Positions 12,996-25,962 of a stretch of DNA of 64,000 nt are shown in pieces (positions within the stretch are counted from its first letter, which is position 1; every line of letters begins with the position of its first letter). The translations under genes and the position numbers were made by a program. The stretch is from Diphasiastrum complanatum (lineage: Eukaryota; Streptophyta; Lycopodiopsida; Lycopodiales; Lycopodiaceae): NCBI GenBank assembly GCA_029204225.1, contig CM055095.1, positions 21,135,348 to 21,199,347 on the forward strand, in the 5' to 3' direction. The notes under the pieces are model-generated. The model did no database searches, was not told the origin of the DNA, and saw only the letters and a program-made list of their open reading frames with translations.

Positions 12996-15900
12996 AATAT
13001 TTTCATTCGCAACAGTAAACAATAACCAAAGTTAGTCTCTATAAAAACCGATTCTTCTGCAACAACTAAAAATAACCATCGTTAGTCTTTGAAGTTTGAA
13101 GTAATTTGTAAGGTATAGCTTGAAGCCTTGATTGATTTTATCACTGGCCAGGATTTACTGCTTTTCAAGGAGACTCATGAGAGTCAAGAGCGAGGACTAC
13201 CCACTTTCCCAGGATATAGATGGGCTCCAAAATCAATATACCATGTCTGATCTTCTTGATCTGATGATAATATTGAAATGAAGATGCTCAAATCGTTAAT
13301 TCCCTCCTCATTGACAAGATGGCCAGCTTGCTTGGGCTTTTCTTTGCCAGATTCTACGAAGTACTATCGACACTCGCTCCCCTGCTTACCATAGTAAAAG
13401 CATTTCTCTTTGTCTTGCTCTTGTCCTTGCCATGCTTTTGGCGCATCACCAGACATTGTGATGTTGAGCTTTGACCACTTCTCATTGTTGCTCCTCCTAC
13501 ATCAAGATTCTTGTAAGCTCGTCAAAGGTAGGCATTCTCTCCCTTGAATGTTATTCCACTCACAAATGTCTGATAGGACTCTATAATTCCACACAAGACA
13601 TTGTCAACCAGTTCGACATCATGAATCTGCTCACCAATAAGATGCAATTCATCTCTCAACATCTTGAAGTAAGCTTGAATACGCTCTCCTTGCTCCACTT
13701 GAACGTTATTTAGTTTAGACTTCAAAAATATAATTCGAGATGGATTTGATGTTTCAAACTACTCGCTAAGCATTTCCCATGCTTGCTTTGGCATCACAAC
13801 ATCACTTATATGCATGATTATATGGTCTTTCACTAAGAGATTGATATAGCTCAATGCTGAGTGCCTTGATATCAGCTTCAATGGGTAGTCTTCTCTCATC
13901 TCCTGTGATGATATCCAATAGCTCTTTTCTATTAGGATGTTTTTCATTCTAAAATTCCACACAAACCATAGTTGGATATGCCCTCCAACTTGCTGGATTC
14001 GCCCATATTTGCCATGCCAAAACAGCTAAAAAATGCAACCATAGATTAAATAAGGCCTTCTGAGCAAAATGGTGATGTCCAAACCTGATAATTTTGACTT
14101 TTCAAAATCTCTTAGGCTCCCTTGTTGCTTAGGTGGTAAGTTTGCAAACAGAAAGTCTGCAAAACATGAATGCCTTCTGCTGCTTATCTTGTGAACACTA
14201 CGAGGTCCCTAAAAGGGGCAAATTATTTCGGAGATCCACTAAATGCTTGCTCAATGGTCAACAAAATCAGCAACACGCAGCTATAGCTAGCGATCCACTC
14301 CAATAATCTTCTTCTTGCAATCCAGTAAAAGCAAACTCTCTCTCTCTCTCTCTCTCCACGGTCACAAAGCTGGCTTTGATACCATGTCAAAATTTGTCAT
14401 ACAGATTCCAGAAGGAGTTACTAGTCCTACTAGAGTCTAGCACTCACACAACCCAAGCATACAGATTAAAGAGAATTCAGATTATAGAAGAATTGAGCAA
14501 AGCTCTAAAACACTAGAATAAGATTGTGGTGGGACGCCAACCTACATATATAGTTTCTCGATTTATGTGAAAAGATTTCTAAGTAATAAAAACAAGTCAT
14601 AATCTAGTAGTAGTGCGCCCACCTACATGCATGAAAAACGACTTACTATAAATAGTAATGACCCTATAATACAACTTATCAAAAATAGCAATGCCCTTAT
14701 AATAGCACGCAAGGCATGGCCATACTCACACTAAGGGGTACCAAATAAACGTTAATTCCTAAGATTCAACACTTCTAGAGCTTTCATGCAGAGTCAGGAG
14801 TTCATTCTCGATGGACAGCCTCAAGAGGTGGTTTCTTCATACACTTACTTGGGGATAGTATTCTTTGTTCCTACATTTAGCATGTGACAGGCAGTACCAC
14901 TCGACTTGGGAAGGGACATGCCTCCCTTGTTCAGCTAGAGCGGTTTTGCTTCTCGAAGTCCATTCAGGATGCTTGGAGTAAGTGTAGACTTTTTTTGATA
15001 CTATTGTCACCCTCATAGCCTTATATGCCACAGAGACACGGTGTACTGGTCTTTTCTCCTCAGACTGGGCCAATATCTCGAGATTACAGAGTACCATGTT
15101 AGCTCATATGATTCAGGCTAAGCCTTATGTTCCACATGAGATCCTCCTTGCCGAGTTTGTTGTTCCAACTATACAGGTAGATGCAACAGCTTATTGCATA
15201 TATTCAGAGAGTTCAGGCACTTCCAAATGCAGAGGGGAGATATGCATAGATGGCACTTGCTTCTTCACATTTTCTTCATGATCAGAGCTACATGTTGTCA
15301 TGGTTTTCTCAAGCATCCCACCTCCTCCTTGAGTCATTTGGTATCTCCATTATGGATCCTCCCTCTAGTACTCACCACGCTTTTTATATAGGGCATATCT
15401 TGATCGTAAATAAAGACGACAGCTAGGGGTTGAAAGCCTGACTATTATCAGACTCATTTCATTGAGCTAGACATAGAAAGGTTCCCATTTTTGCCACAGT
15501 ATTGGGACTCAGGACTATCACACAACCTCAGATTCACATTGGACCAGCTCCGTGTATCATCACATCAAGCTATTGAGACCGGGAGGTTCATGGTATTTCG
15601 AGTTATGTTCTTTAGGTGGGGTGGAGTCTGAGGAGCATTTTTTCTTCAGATGCCCTGTATAGTATGAGATTTGAGGGAGATACAATTGCTTGTTTCGCGA
15701 CACGCCCACCACGCTACGATCGCTCATAGCATACAAGGACTCCCACTGTGTTGCACTTATGATACGAGAGTTGTTCCTACTATGACGAGATCAATGTCAG
15801 ATAGCTCAACAGAGTCATCTCAGCCCTCAATCTTCAATTACCTCTTTCTTCTGTAGGAGAAGACCACGACGGGACGCAGAGTCTGGTGATGATGATGATG

Positions 15901-16286
15901 ACGACGTACCTCTTCATAGAGATAAGAGACAACGCACTACTCGTAGTCATGTTGCAACTCGAGTTATCTGACCTATCATGAGGAGACACACATCTCATCC
16001 TCCTAGACGACGTCAGTGGCTACCAGAGTTACCTCATGTTGAAGCTCGTATCACATCTTTCTATAGCATTAGCAAGACGTGTGACAATGCTATCCCTCAT
16101 TTTTGACATTTAGTAGCACTTATGCTCATTTATATCTCATCTCATTTATTTCAGTTCATAGTATTTAGATATGTTGTTTTTTTCGTTACTGTTTCGGAGA
16201 CGCTTCATACGCTCCCACTATTCCCACATACTTGACATGTACATTTACTAGTCTTATATGCCTTTTGGCATAAAAAGACATTAATA

Positions 16287-16374
<88 letters not shown>

Positions 16375-18825
16375 AACTCTGATAATAGTTCCTAATATTA
16401 GTTGATACTAGTTTGTTAAGGCACGTTCGAGGTTCAGCTGTTTCGATCCTACATGTTCTATAGTTATGTTCACTCCTCATTCATCTAAGATAACTAACTA
16501 TAATCGATTTACCAGCTACCTAACGGAACATGGCTGTCTATACACCTCAACTAGTTCCTAGTAGCAAGATGAATCGATAACTCTGAAGCTACAAACAAAT
16601 TTACGATAAACTTTTGTTGTTACTGAACAGATAGCTATTTTATCTATCTTATAGATTTCCGCAACGAGCTACATATCATTCAACATTCTTCCAACATGGT
16701 ATCAGAGCAGGTTATATACTGCTTACAGACTGAACTTTAACAGTCAAATACTTGTTGAACTTTAGATAGAGAGCGAGCTAGCTATAACACTATCATACAT
16801 TACTTCTACATGTCTTTAATATCTCCACATGGATTCTTCCCGTAACACAGTGTCAATGATTGACAAGCCCAAACTTCGAAGGACACTCTCTACGATGTTA
16901 GAGATGTGTCTGCTTAGTTGTTTCTACATACAAAGTTCTTCTCACTTCGTATGTCTGAAAACGAACGATGACTGATCATATAAACAACTTCAAAAACCTG
17001 CTTGAGCAGATGGCTGCAATAGGATCTACTCAAGTCTACGCTTACTTCTAAATAGTGCACTAATAGATTTTTTACTGAAATCTTTAGACTACATGGTTTA
17101 CCTGATTCTCTACTTATTGACCATGGTAAATGTTTTCGGATTTTAAAAAGTATTTTAAATATACGGATTCTTACAAGTAATGCTTATCATTCATTTGACA
17201 ATATTCGACTTGAAGTTCTCAATAGCATTCCAGAAGATTATTTATGTAATTTTTCCTCACTTTTAGTAGAGATTGCAATCAACACGCGTTTGCGTTATGG
17301 ACACAGTCCACACTTCTCTAATACAATTCTATAAGAACCTGACACCCACTCGCCTTTGGGAGTCACAACTATTTTATAGCAATTTCTAATCAAGTTTGGA
17401 AACCCCCTTGTTATGGATAAGACTATTTTGCAATGAAAATGTCCTAATTTGGGCGCCCTCCATGAAGGTCATATTTGTAGCCTTCCATATTATTGCTAAG
17501 GTAGTATATATAGAAGCTGGAGACTCATGTCTCAGATTATTGAGTTTGATCATATTTATTTCCATGTCTTAAAGTTTACTGTTTGAGAGATCAATCTTCA
17601 ATATTGTTCGCTTAGAAGCCCCTTTGAGAATAGATTTGGCATCTCTTTTACCTACTATACTTGTAAATACTATGTCGCTTCTAGATTGAAAAAGTGGTAT
17701 ACTAATCCTACGGTGCGCCATTTCCCAAACCTTGAAGTTGCTAGCCGCTCATTCTGTAGTCTCTTCATTCCTATGACATATGAATAGTCTTATAAGTTCG
17801 TAGACCAATTTTTATGTGCCACTACAATTTAGCAAATATTACTGACATAAGAGAGGAAAATTTATCTATTTGCAAGATTAGAATATATCCAAATTCACAA
17901 ATTTGATTGAGAAGTCGATGTCATGAGGCAAAGCCCAAGTCATTGGGCAAAGGATTGAATCTAGCCTATTAATGCCACTATTTCCCTTCATTTGATGGAT
18001 CCTTGAGGACGTGTATTGTCTTGCAAGTTCTTATCAAGCATATTTGTTTGGAGTTTTTTCAAGCATTGAGCTCAATATATTTGTCAATAGGGAAGAGGAG
18101 TACTAAAGATATAATCAGGGCCACATTGGTGTTCAATATTAACTTAGGGCTTATTAATTCATGTAATACCTAAACAAGTGTAGTCACTAGTAAGTGTAGT
18201 CACTAGTAAGTTGTCAGAAGGGACTAGACACATGGGCAGGTCCCCACCTTTTGGTAGGGCGTCTAACCTAGGTAGTTCCAAAGACTATAAATAGGCATTT
18301 TCCCTACTCATTTTGACTATTTTGGATTGAGAGCTTCTTGGGGGGAGAAGTTTGCTTTAAGTGTTCCTTCATAGAAGGGCTTGCAAAAAAGTCAGTTGTT
18401 GACAGTCTCGATATCTTAGTTGGAAATTGATACTCAATCAACCTTACTATTCTTTCTAATACATGAACTTGTGTGGATGCATTCTTAACTCCAATTTTCC
18501 TTCCTAAAAAGAGGTTGAGATTTTTACACAATTATCTAGATAAAATTTTAACTCATATGATTTGACTAGTCTAAATGAAACCAATTAGGACCCAATAAAG
18601 ATTTCAATATATTAGGTGTCTAATGTCATTATCTTCCTTAACTAGAGAAGCTACATAGGAAAATTGAAGTATAGCTTACCCATCCAAAAGAAAAAGGAAG
18701 ATTGTTCCCAGTGCCAAGTGGAATAGTAGCAATTGGAGGCAATATTGACACGCTGAGATCTGCAACTGTACCAAGTAGCCAACCATGTGTGCCATCACCT
18801 CCTGCCACCTGCCACCAAAATTCTC

Positions 18826-18909
<84 letters not shown>

Positions 18910-20183
18910 GAATGTTGCCTTGAAAGCTATTCTCAAGCATCACTACATCAATGTTACATGGAAGGATGGTACTCTTATTCAGCGGTATGCTTTTTTGGAT
19001 AACCCTATGAAGTATGAACAAGCCATTTCATGCTTATGGGTTGATTCTCATGAACTCAAATCAGAAACAGGCAGATGGAGCAGCCCAGAACTGCCTTGGC
19101 AAGATCGACTTTGCTTGATTTGCAATATGCATGTGGTGGAGATGGGAGTCTCATCATCTTCTGGAGTGCATTGCTTTACAGCATCTTCGTGCTACACACA
19201 TTTATTTCCCACAGGCTTTCTTACTCTTCATAGCTTTTTTGCTCATGAGAATCTAAAAATATGCTTATTAGTGTCATACTTAAAGCTGCTATTAGTCGTA
19301 TGTCGATTTTGAGCAGTATTATAGATGGTGACATTTGATATATGTACTTTTGATCCCATAGGCCAATTTGGTCTCCGTGGATGTTATAAGATATAATCTA
19401 TTCTCCCTCTCTCTCAAACGAAATACATTGTTGGCTAAATCGAATGCAATTTCAATAAAAGTGGTCACACTACTCAGAACAATCAAACATTTGGACAGAA
19501 AGCACTTTACATGATGATGCTCTCAAAGTTGGCGGTTCAAAATTGCATGCTCCCTTAATGATTAAGCAATGGTTGGTGGCCGTGGCTAGGCATTGTCAAG
19601 TGCCTAAGTTAATGGAAAATCCAAAATAATGAATGGCCTAAGAAATCCCATAAGATGAACTCTTTGTGCAGAAAAAGTTTATAAAAAGCATGTGGAAAGA
19701 ACCATTATAGAGGAAAATGCAATGCCACAAAGATTGGTTCAATCCTACACTTAAAGGACATCTCCATGAAGACGAAGCAGGCCATAACAATAATTCACAC
19801 AAATTCACATGAGCTTAGATCTTAGACAGGAAGACGGTGCCCTAAGCTTCCTTTGCAAAGATGATCGAGTGGAAATGGAGCATCGTCACTTTTATTGTAA
19901 CTCCAACCACTCAAAGAAGGTTTCGGATGACTCTTCAATGAGCTCTTGCTTTTAACACTTGACTTCTTTATTGCTGATAATCTTAGCATGCTTGGTAACT
20001 TTCTCATTAGAGCTAAAAAAAAACGTAAGAATTTGTTGAAACCACCTAATTCGACATGGTTGTTAGAATAGTTGTATTTAAAAGTTCTCATATAAAATTT
20101 GGAAGATTGGCATTGTGCTGGTTATTTGGTCCCATAGACCATTTTGGTCTTTGTGGACGTTGATATAGGTAATTTTATCTAAT

Positions 20184-20220
<37 letters not shown>

Positions 20221-23200
20221 GTAGAACTTTTCAAGAAGCTAAAATTATAGGAAGCCATGTGATTTACTAGGATGGCCAGATTCGCTACATGGATTGTGGG
20301 CTGTCAAATACCAAGACATAGGGATTTGGGGATCCAAGGTGCGGGAGCAACCGGGGACCCCAATCATACCACATATGGATTGGGGGCCTTGGACTGTAAC
20401 AAGATCCATTCTTCAGATATAGCAGGTGACCTTGTGGAGTTCATGGCATGGGTAATATTCTGCTACTCATGGAGACACACGAGAGTCAAGTCAAAGGTTT
20501 GCCAGATTTCCCGTGTTTTAGATGGGACTAGTCTACAGATTAGAGAAGAGATCAGTTGGTGGCCATGGATAAGGAGGAATGGAATGCCTATATAAAGATT
20601 CCTTATAGTTGATCCTAGACATGGCTAGACATGATGAGATAATTTTGGGTCCACTTACACGGCATTGGCATTGAGAGGGACATCTATGTAGCAACATGTT
20701 ACTTTCCTCTAGAGACTTCCTCATTTGCAGATAGCAACGATTTATGTTGACTTATCATCCGATATCATTTGCTATGCAAAGAGAGGTGATGTTCTCATTA
20801 CCAGCGACTTTACTGACAGGACGGCTTCCAAACGGATTTTTCACTACTGCCCTTCATACTACCGCTTCACTCGACTTTTCTTCCAAACATCACAAGTGCT
20901 CCTAGACCCGATCATCCCACATCCACCAGCCTTGGTATGATGCCAAGTGTCACCATCTTCACCAACAAGTCCAGCATACCCAATTATTTGCGACCTACTT
21001 TTTATACACTAGTAGGTGCCTCACCGCTGCACACACGATTGAAAGTGTTTACTCTTAGAGCTATAATCGAGAAGGCTAGATCCAAACGTTGTTTTATGGA
21101 TTTCAAGAAGGCCAACTCTGTTCCACGTCATTTACGGCTTCACAGCGGATACAAATCTTGCAATCATGGCATTATATGAGCAGGTATTTGGATGTTTCAA
21201 GATAGATGAGGACATCACAGCTGATTCATAGTAGTACAGGGGTGAAGCAGGATTGCTCCCCTCACCCACAACTTTTGGACTGTATATTGATGAGTTGGAG
21301 AGAGTCATCACATAGGATGGTGGCCAGGTTTGTCAACTATGTCTATGTGATATATTGATATCCATATTACTATATGCAGATGGGGCCATCAAAAGTCATA
21401 GTACTCCCACACGTCTGGCTTGTTGGAAACTCTTGGCAATTCTATTTTAGAGCTACAAAAGGGCACTCACCACTATGTTCGTATAAAGGGCACTCACGAC
21501 TATTACCATGCATGCTTCTTGGAGATGGATATAGCGGGGATTCCTGTCCTCCCTAGCTACCTGGATAGTGGACTTTCATATTGCCTTCATTTCTCTTTAA
21601 GTGCCACATGGTGTCGATCCTCATATGAAACAAGTGAGCGCAAAGTGAATGGTGTATCTCAAAACAAATAGTAATATCTATGTTGGGCATATGTAGATAA
21701 AGTGCTCTATAGTCTCCTCCTTGCCTAGGGAACATAGCTAGCAAATCCTATCCTCTCGCAGGGTATTGAAAACATATAGTCTCAATCTCAAGTTGGTATG
21801 AGGAGACACGAAACTAACCCAATATAAATCTAAGGCCATGTGATAGCCCAGCATACAAATAATTGCTGAAACATAATGCCTAGTTTTACCCCTTGTGGCT
21901 CTAGGCACTTACATGGATTTTTGTATGCATTTTTCATGGGGGCAAATTAATTGTAAATACTTGTACCCCTCTTTGTAGGTCAAAATAAGTAAGTGCTAGT
22001 TGGGTCCAAGTGGCCAAATGTGCATGCCATGTGGCTTAAGACTCAAGTTGGTGATGACACTTCAATGGTTTCTAGTTATGTAAGGGAGGATTCACCCTCA
22101 AGGAGGCCCCTGCCCTCCTCTCTCTAATCAATCAAGCATTTGGAGTTCCTCACTTGTGACTAATGTGGCCCAATTAGGCTGCTGAGGTGTCACAATTCAC
22201 TCCTAGTTGTGGAGGAGCCTTGGAGTGCATATTTATACCCATAGGCCTCCCTTGGAGGGAGCTTAAGTTTGTATGGAGTAGCTACATGCTGCTAGTGTGA
22301 CATCTCTCCCTATAGGGCTCTTGTGGGTGTAGTTACCACTACAGCCCGTATTACATTTTTCTTCAGCAGTAGCAGCGGCAGCATCACCACCACCTCCTAT
22401 GCATGATTTGGGGTACACGTGATTCTCACCTATGGTGTTTCTTTATCATTGGTATTTGTACTTAGATTTACATGACATACAACTTTTTTTTACAGCTTCG
22501 GAAAAGTTTTTCATACACTCCCACTCATACTACACACTTGACATGTACTACTTACTCATGCTCTTTGGAGACTGTTTTAATACACATATTACTCTCTACA
22601 AATGATGCCGTACCAGTTTCTCTGACCAAAGAGGATTTATAAAGACATCTCAATGCACTATCTTCTTTTTGCCAGTCCATAGATCTAGAGGTGAATGTTA
22701 ACAAGACCAAAGTTACGATCTTTAACACTTCAGGCTCTTTCATGCAGAGACATGTGCTTACACTAGATGACCAACCTTTGAAAGTGGTCTCATCATGCAC
22801 TTACCTAGTAGTTCTCTTCTCAGATCCTATCTTCAGCATGAGTCCAGCAGCAAAGGGTCGTTCTTCACTGGTCCAGATGGAGAGACCGGGCACGGGAGCA
22901 CCCCGCAGTCCGTTTATATTTTCTTATATTAGTTTTAAACTCTATGTATTTCTGTTTTTCATTATTCAGAAACGTAGCGCCAACACCCGAGCGGAGTCTG
23001 CTTGACTGCCAACGCTACCACCAGGCCCGACTGCCTCTATTGTGTGAAGATACCAACAAGCTATACAACATAACACGATCTAGCAGTTGGTTTCACATTG
23101 CAGCGACTCGAATCTTCCATAGCAGATGTTAAGAAAGAGGTCAAAAAAGCAAGAACACCAACACCAACACCAACTGAAACTATCCACGAAAGTGAAGAAC

Positions 23201-23923
23201 AAAACCATAACGAGGCTTCATGGGCAGATGTCCTTAAACGTCCAGGTAAATCGAGTGCCCCAATCTCTTTCGTCTCTGCCACATTCATTGAGAGCCGGTT
23301 GTGAGAGCAAAAGGCCCTCAATGTCTGTGTAAGAGGCATCCCTAACTCTCAGGATGCTCTAGGAGAAGTCAAAAAGTTTCGTGATGAAAACCTCCAGCAT
23401 CATAGCAATGATTTGGATACAGCTTGGCGTACCAAGAAAGACAATTAACACTCTTTTTTACCCTTTACTTCGTTGGAGTCTAGGCGAGAGGTGCTACAAC
23501 ACCGGTCTAAACTAAAGGATACTAAGATCTTTCTAGATGAAGATCTTACTTATGTTCAAGTTGTTGAATGGAAAAAGGCCCTTCATGAAGCGAAGAATAC
23601 AGGCAAACGAATGATCTATAGAGATAGGAACATTCATTTTGTTGAGATCAAGCATAAAGCTAATATTGCGAGTGTAGTTTCGACTAAGTTAGAGCAGAGT
23701 TTAGAGAAAAGAAGAGTTGTCCAATTGAACATGTGAATGGTCTCAGTACCATATGATCTTGGACTATATATCTCTCTCTCTTCTTAATTGTCATTTTGTT
23801 ATGTTCTAGTCGTTTAGATAATGCAGAATTTTGTTTCGACGGCATTGATTCGTCTAGCTTTCCATCATACTTGGATGTACTTCTCAAGTTTTATATGCCT
23901 TTTGGCATGAAAAGACATGAATG

Positions 23924-24001
<78 letters not shown>

Positions 24002-25696
24002 CCTCATGAATGTATAAAGAGCACCATACATAACTGTAACTATGATCTTTTTTTTAAGCAACGCCTCTTCCAAAACAGTTAGCAACTCCAACCAAGAAGC
24101 AATCAAAGAAGCCCAACCACGAGAGCAACGTGGATCAAACACAATAGATACAAACCCCTTATAGCCTCTTTCATGAGCTTCATAAGTAAAGACAACAACC
24201 TCAACAAGTGTATTATCTTCATTGAGACAGCAGCCCTCACAAATTGCAGAGTACACAAGACAAAGCAATCATTGACCTACTGTATTGAGATGTGGGCCCT
24301 TCAGCTGAATTTTGATAAGTAGGATCATGGGATACATCCTTTCACTTCTTCATGCACATATTCCTACTCTTGAGTATTAGGCTGTTAAGGCCATATTTTA
24401 TTTGAATAGTTGCTCTTCTGAAATTCTCCTTCATTTAACTTTTGTATACTCATTTGACAAATTATTAGTTGGAACTCACTTTTGAATTAGATTACTTGAT
24501 GGAAATACGTATGAGATCCAACCTTTTGACTTTCTCACATGCATGTCTATCTATCTATCAGATCCCCAGACACACAAAAGGATGTACTTGTTTATAAATA
24601 GAAATCAAAGATACATTATCTTCCAGCGGATTACTGGAAGATTATAAGGACTTCATCATTTACAAGCCAGCGTATAGTGCAAGTTGTTTTCCTTTTGATG
24701 CCATTATTTAAAACAAAGTACTAGTGGACAAGCAAAAAACATCCAAAATCAGGGCAAGAATGAGATAATAGGAGACACATAACAATTTTACAAGACTCAC
24801 AACAATGCGCAACTTGGCTAGAACATCACTGGCAACATGATCTCCCTCTGAGATCAACTTCTCCAAATGCTGAAATATTTTGTGCAACACTTCGTTTGGA
24901 CGCTCTTCAGGCAGCTTAAAAACCTGCAAAAGTACTAAAATCAAACTCTCAAGGAATACTAGGATCTCTGCAGAAGTTGTTCTCACCATTAAGCCCCAAA
25001 TTTCTTTTAATAGTATCATTTCGACATGAATTACATGGATGCTCATGCTGAGTTGTTTTACAGGTGAAGATGAATCAGAGAAGTGCAATGCTAGAAAAAC
25101 TCGCAGGGTGTAAGCCCACAAAAATGAATCACGTTGCTTGAGCTGCTCAAAACTAGACAGATCAACAAGGAAAAGGTAGGTTATGCATCACATAATGCCA
25201 AATACTTGTCTTTCCATTATATTTTGCAGCCACCTCAAATAGCAAGATGGACGTCAAACTTCCATTAAACAAAATGGTGCCATCAGAAAAAAAAAAGCGA
25301 GCATTCCCCCATGGTTAGGGCTACGAAAGCCCTCCCAAGGAAAAGGCCTTCAAGCCTTGGACTTCTCTCCCAGAAAATTGTGACTTCGCTATCCAATTGA
25401 CTCCTAAAACATGCAATCTTCTGACTTTGATGCAGCATTTATTAAGCAGCCTGACTCCATTTAACGCTTGCAAACAAACTACAAGAAAGTACCCAGCAGA
25501 CTAAGGCACATTAATAAAATAAATCTTGAGCATTTATTGAAATATATTCTGGACTTGAGATACGTTTACAGGACCTGATTTGGTAGGGACCTTAGTTGTT
25601 CAAGTATAGAAGATCCTTGCTGCCCTCCACTCTTCGTATTGATAAATATTAACATTGGCGACCTGTATTCAACATATATTTCAAAAATCTGGAGTC

Positions 25697-25734
<38 letters not shown>

Positions 25735-25910
25735 CACACACACACACACCTACAAAAGTTTGGCACTTGAGAGAAAGAAGAAAGAAAGAGAGAAAAACCA
25801 ATGTTGAGGAGAAAGGTGAGAAGAGGAGGAAGGGGAACCAAGTGGCTCTCGTGAAGAACTGCACGGCATGCACTCCTGTAGTAATGCAATGCTCACCACC
25901 CTTCTCCTTG

Positions 25911-25962
<52 letters not shown>

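Noticed and set aside
18676-19312. Long ORFs of Ser-Leu or Arg-Glu repeats through (TC)n tracts (also near 24000, 25700-26150 and 27100-27420)
   Set aside because: A dinucleotide run of any phase is open in several frames, so these are products of the microsatellite. Only the parts outside the tract that match DGK or LINE motifs were kept.
20272-20595. 107-codon plus-strand ORF
   Set aside because: It lies between LINE pieces in a DGK intron, has no motif, and is contiguous with decayed LINE endonuclease sequence.
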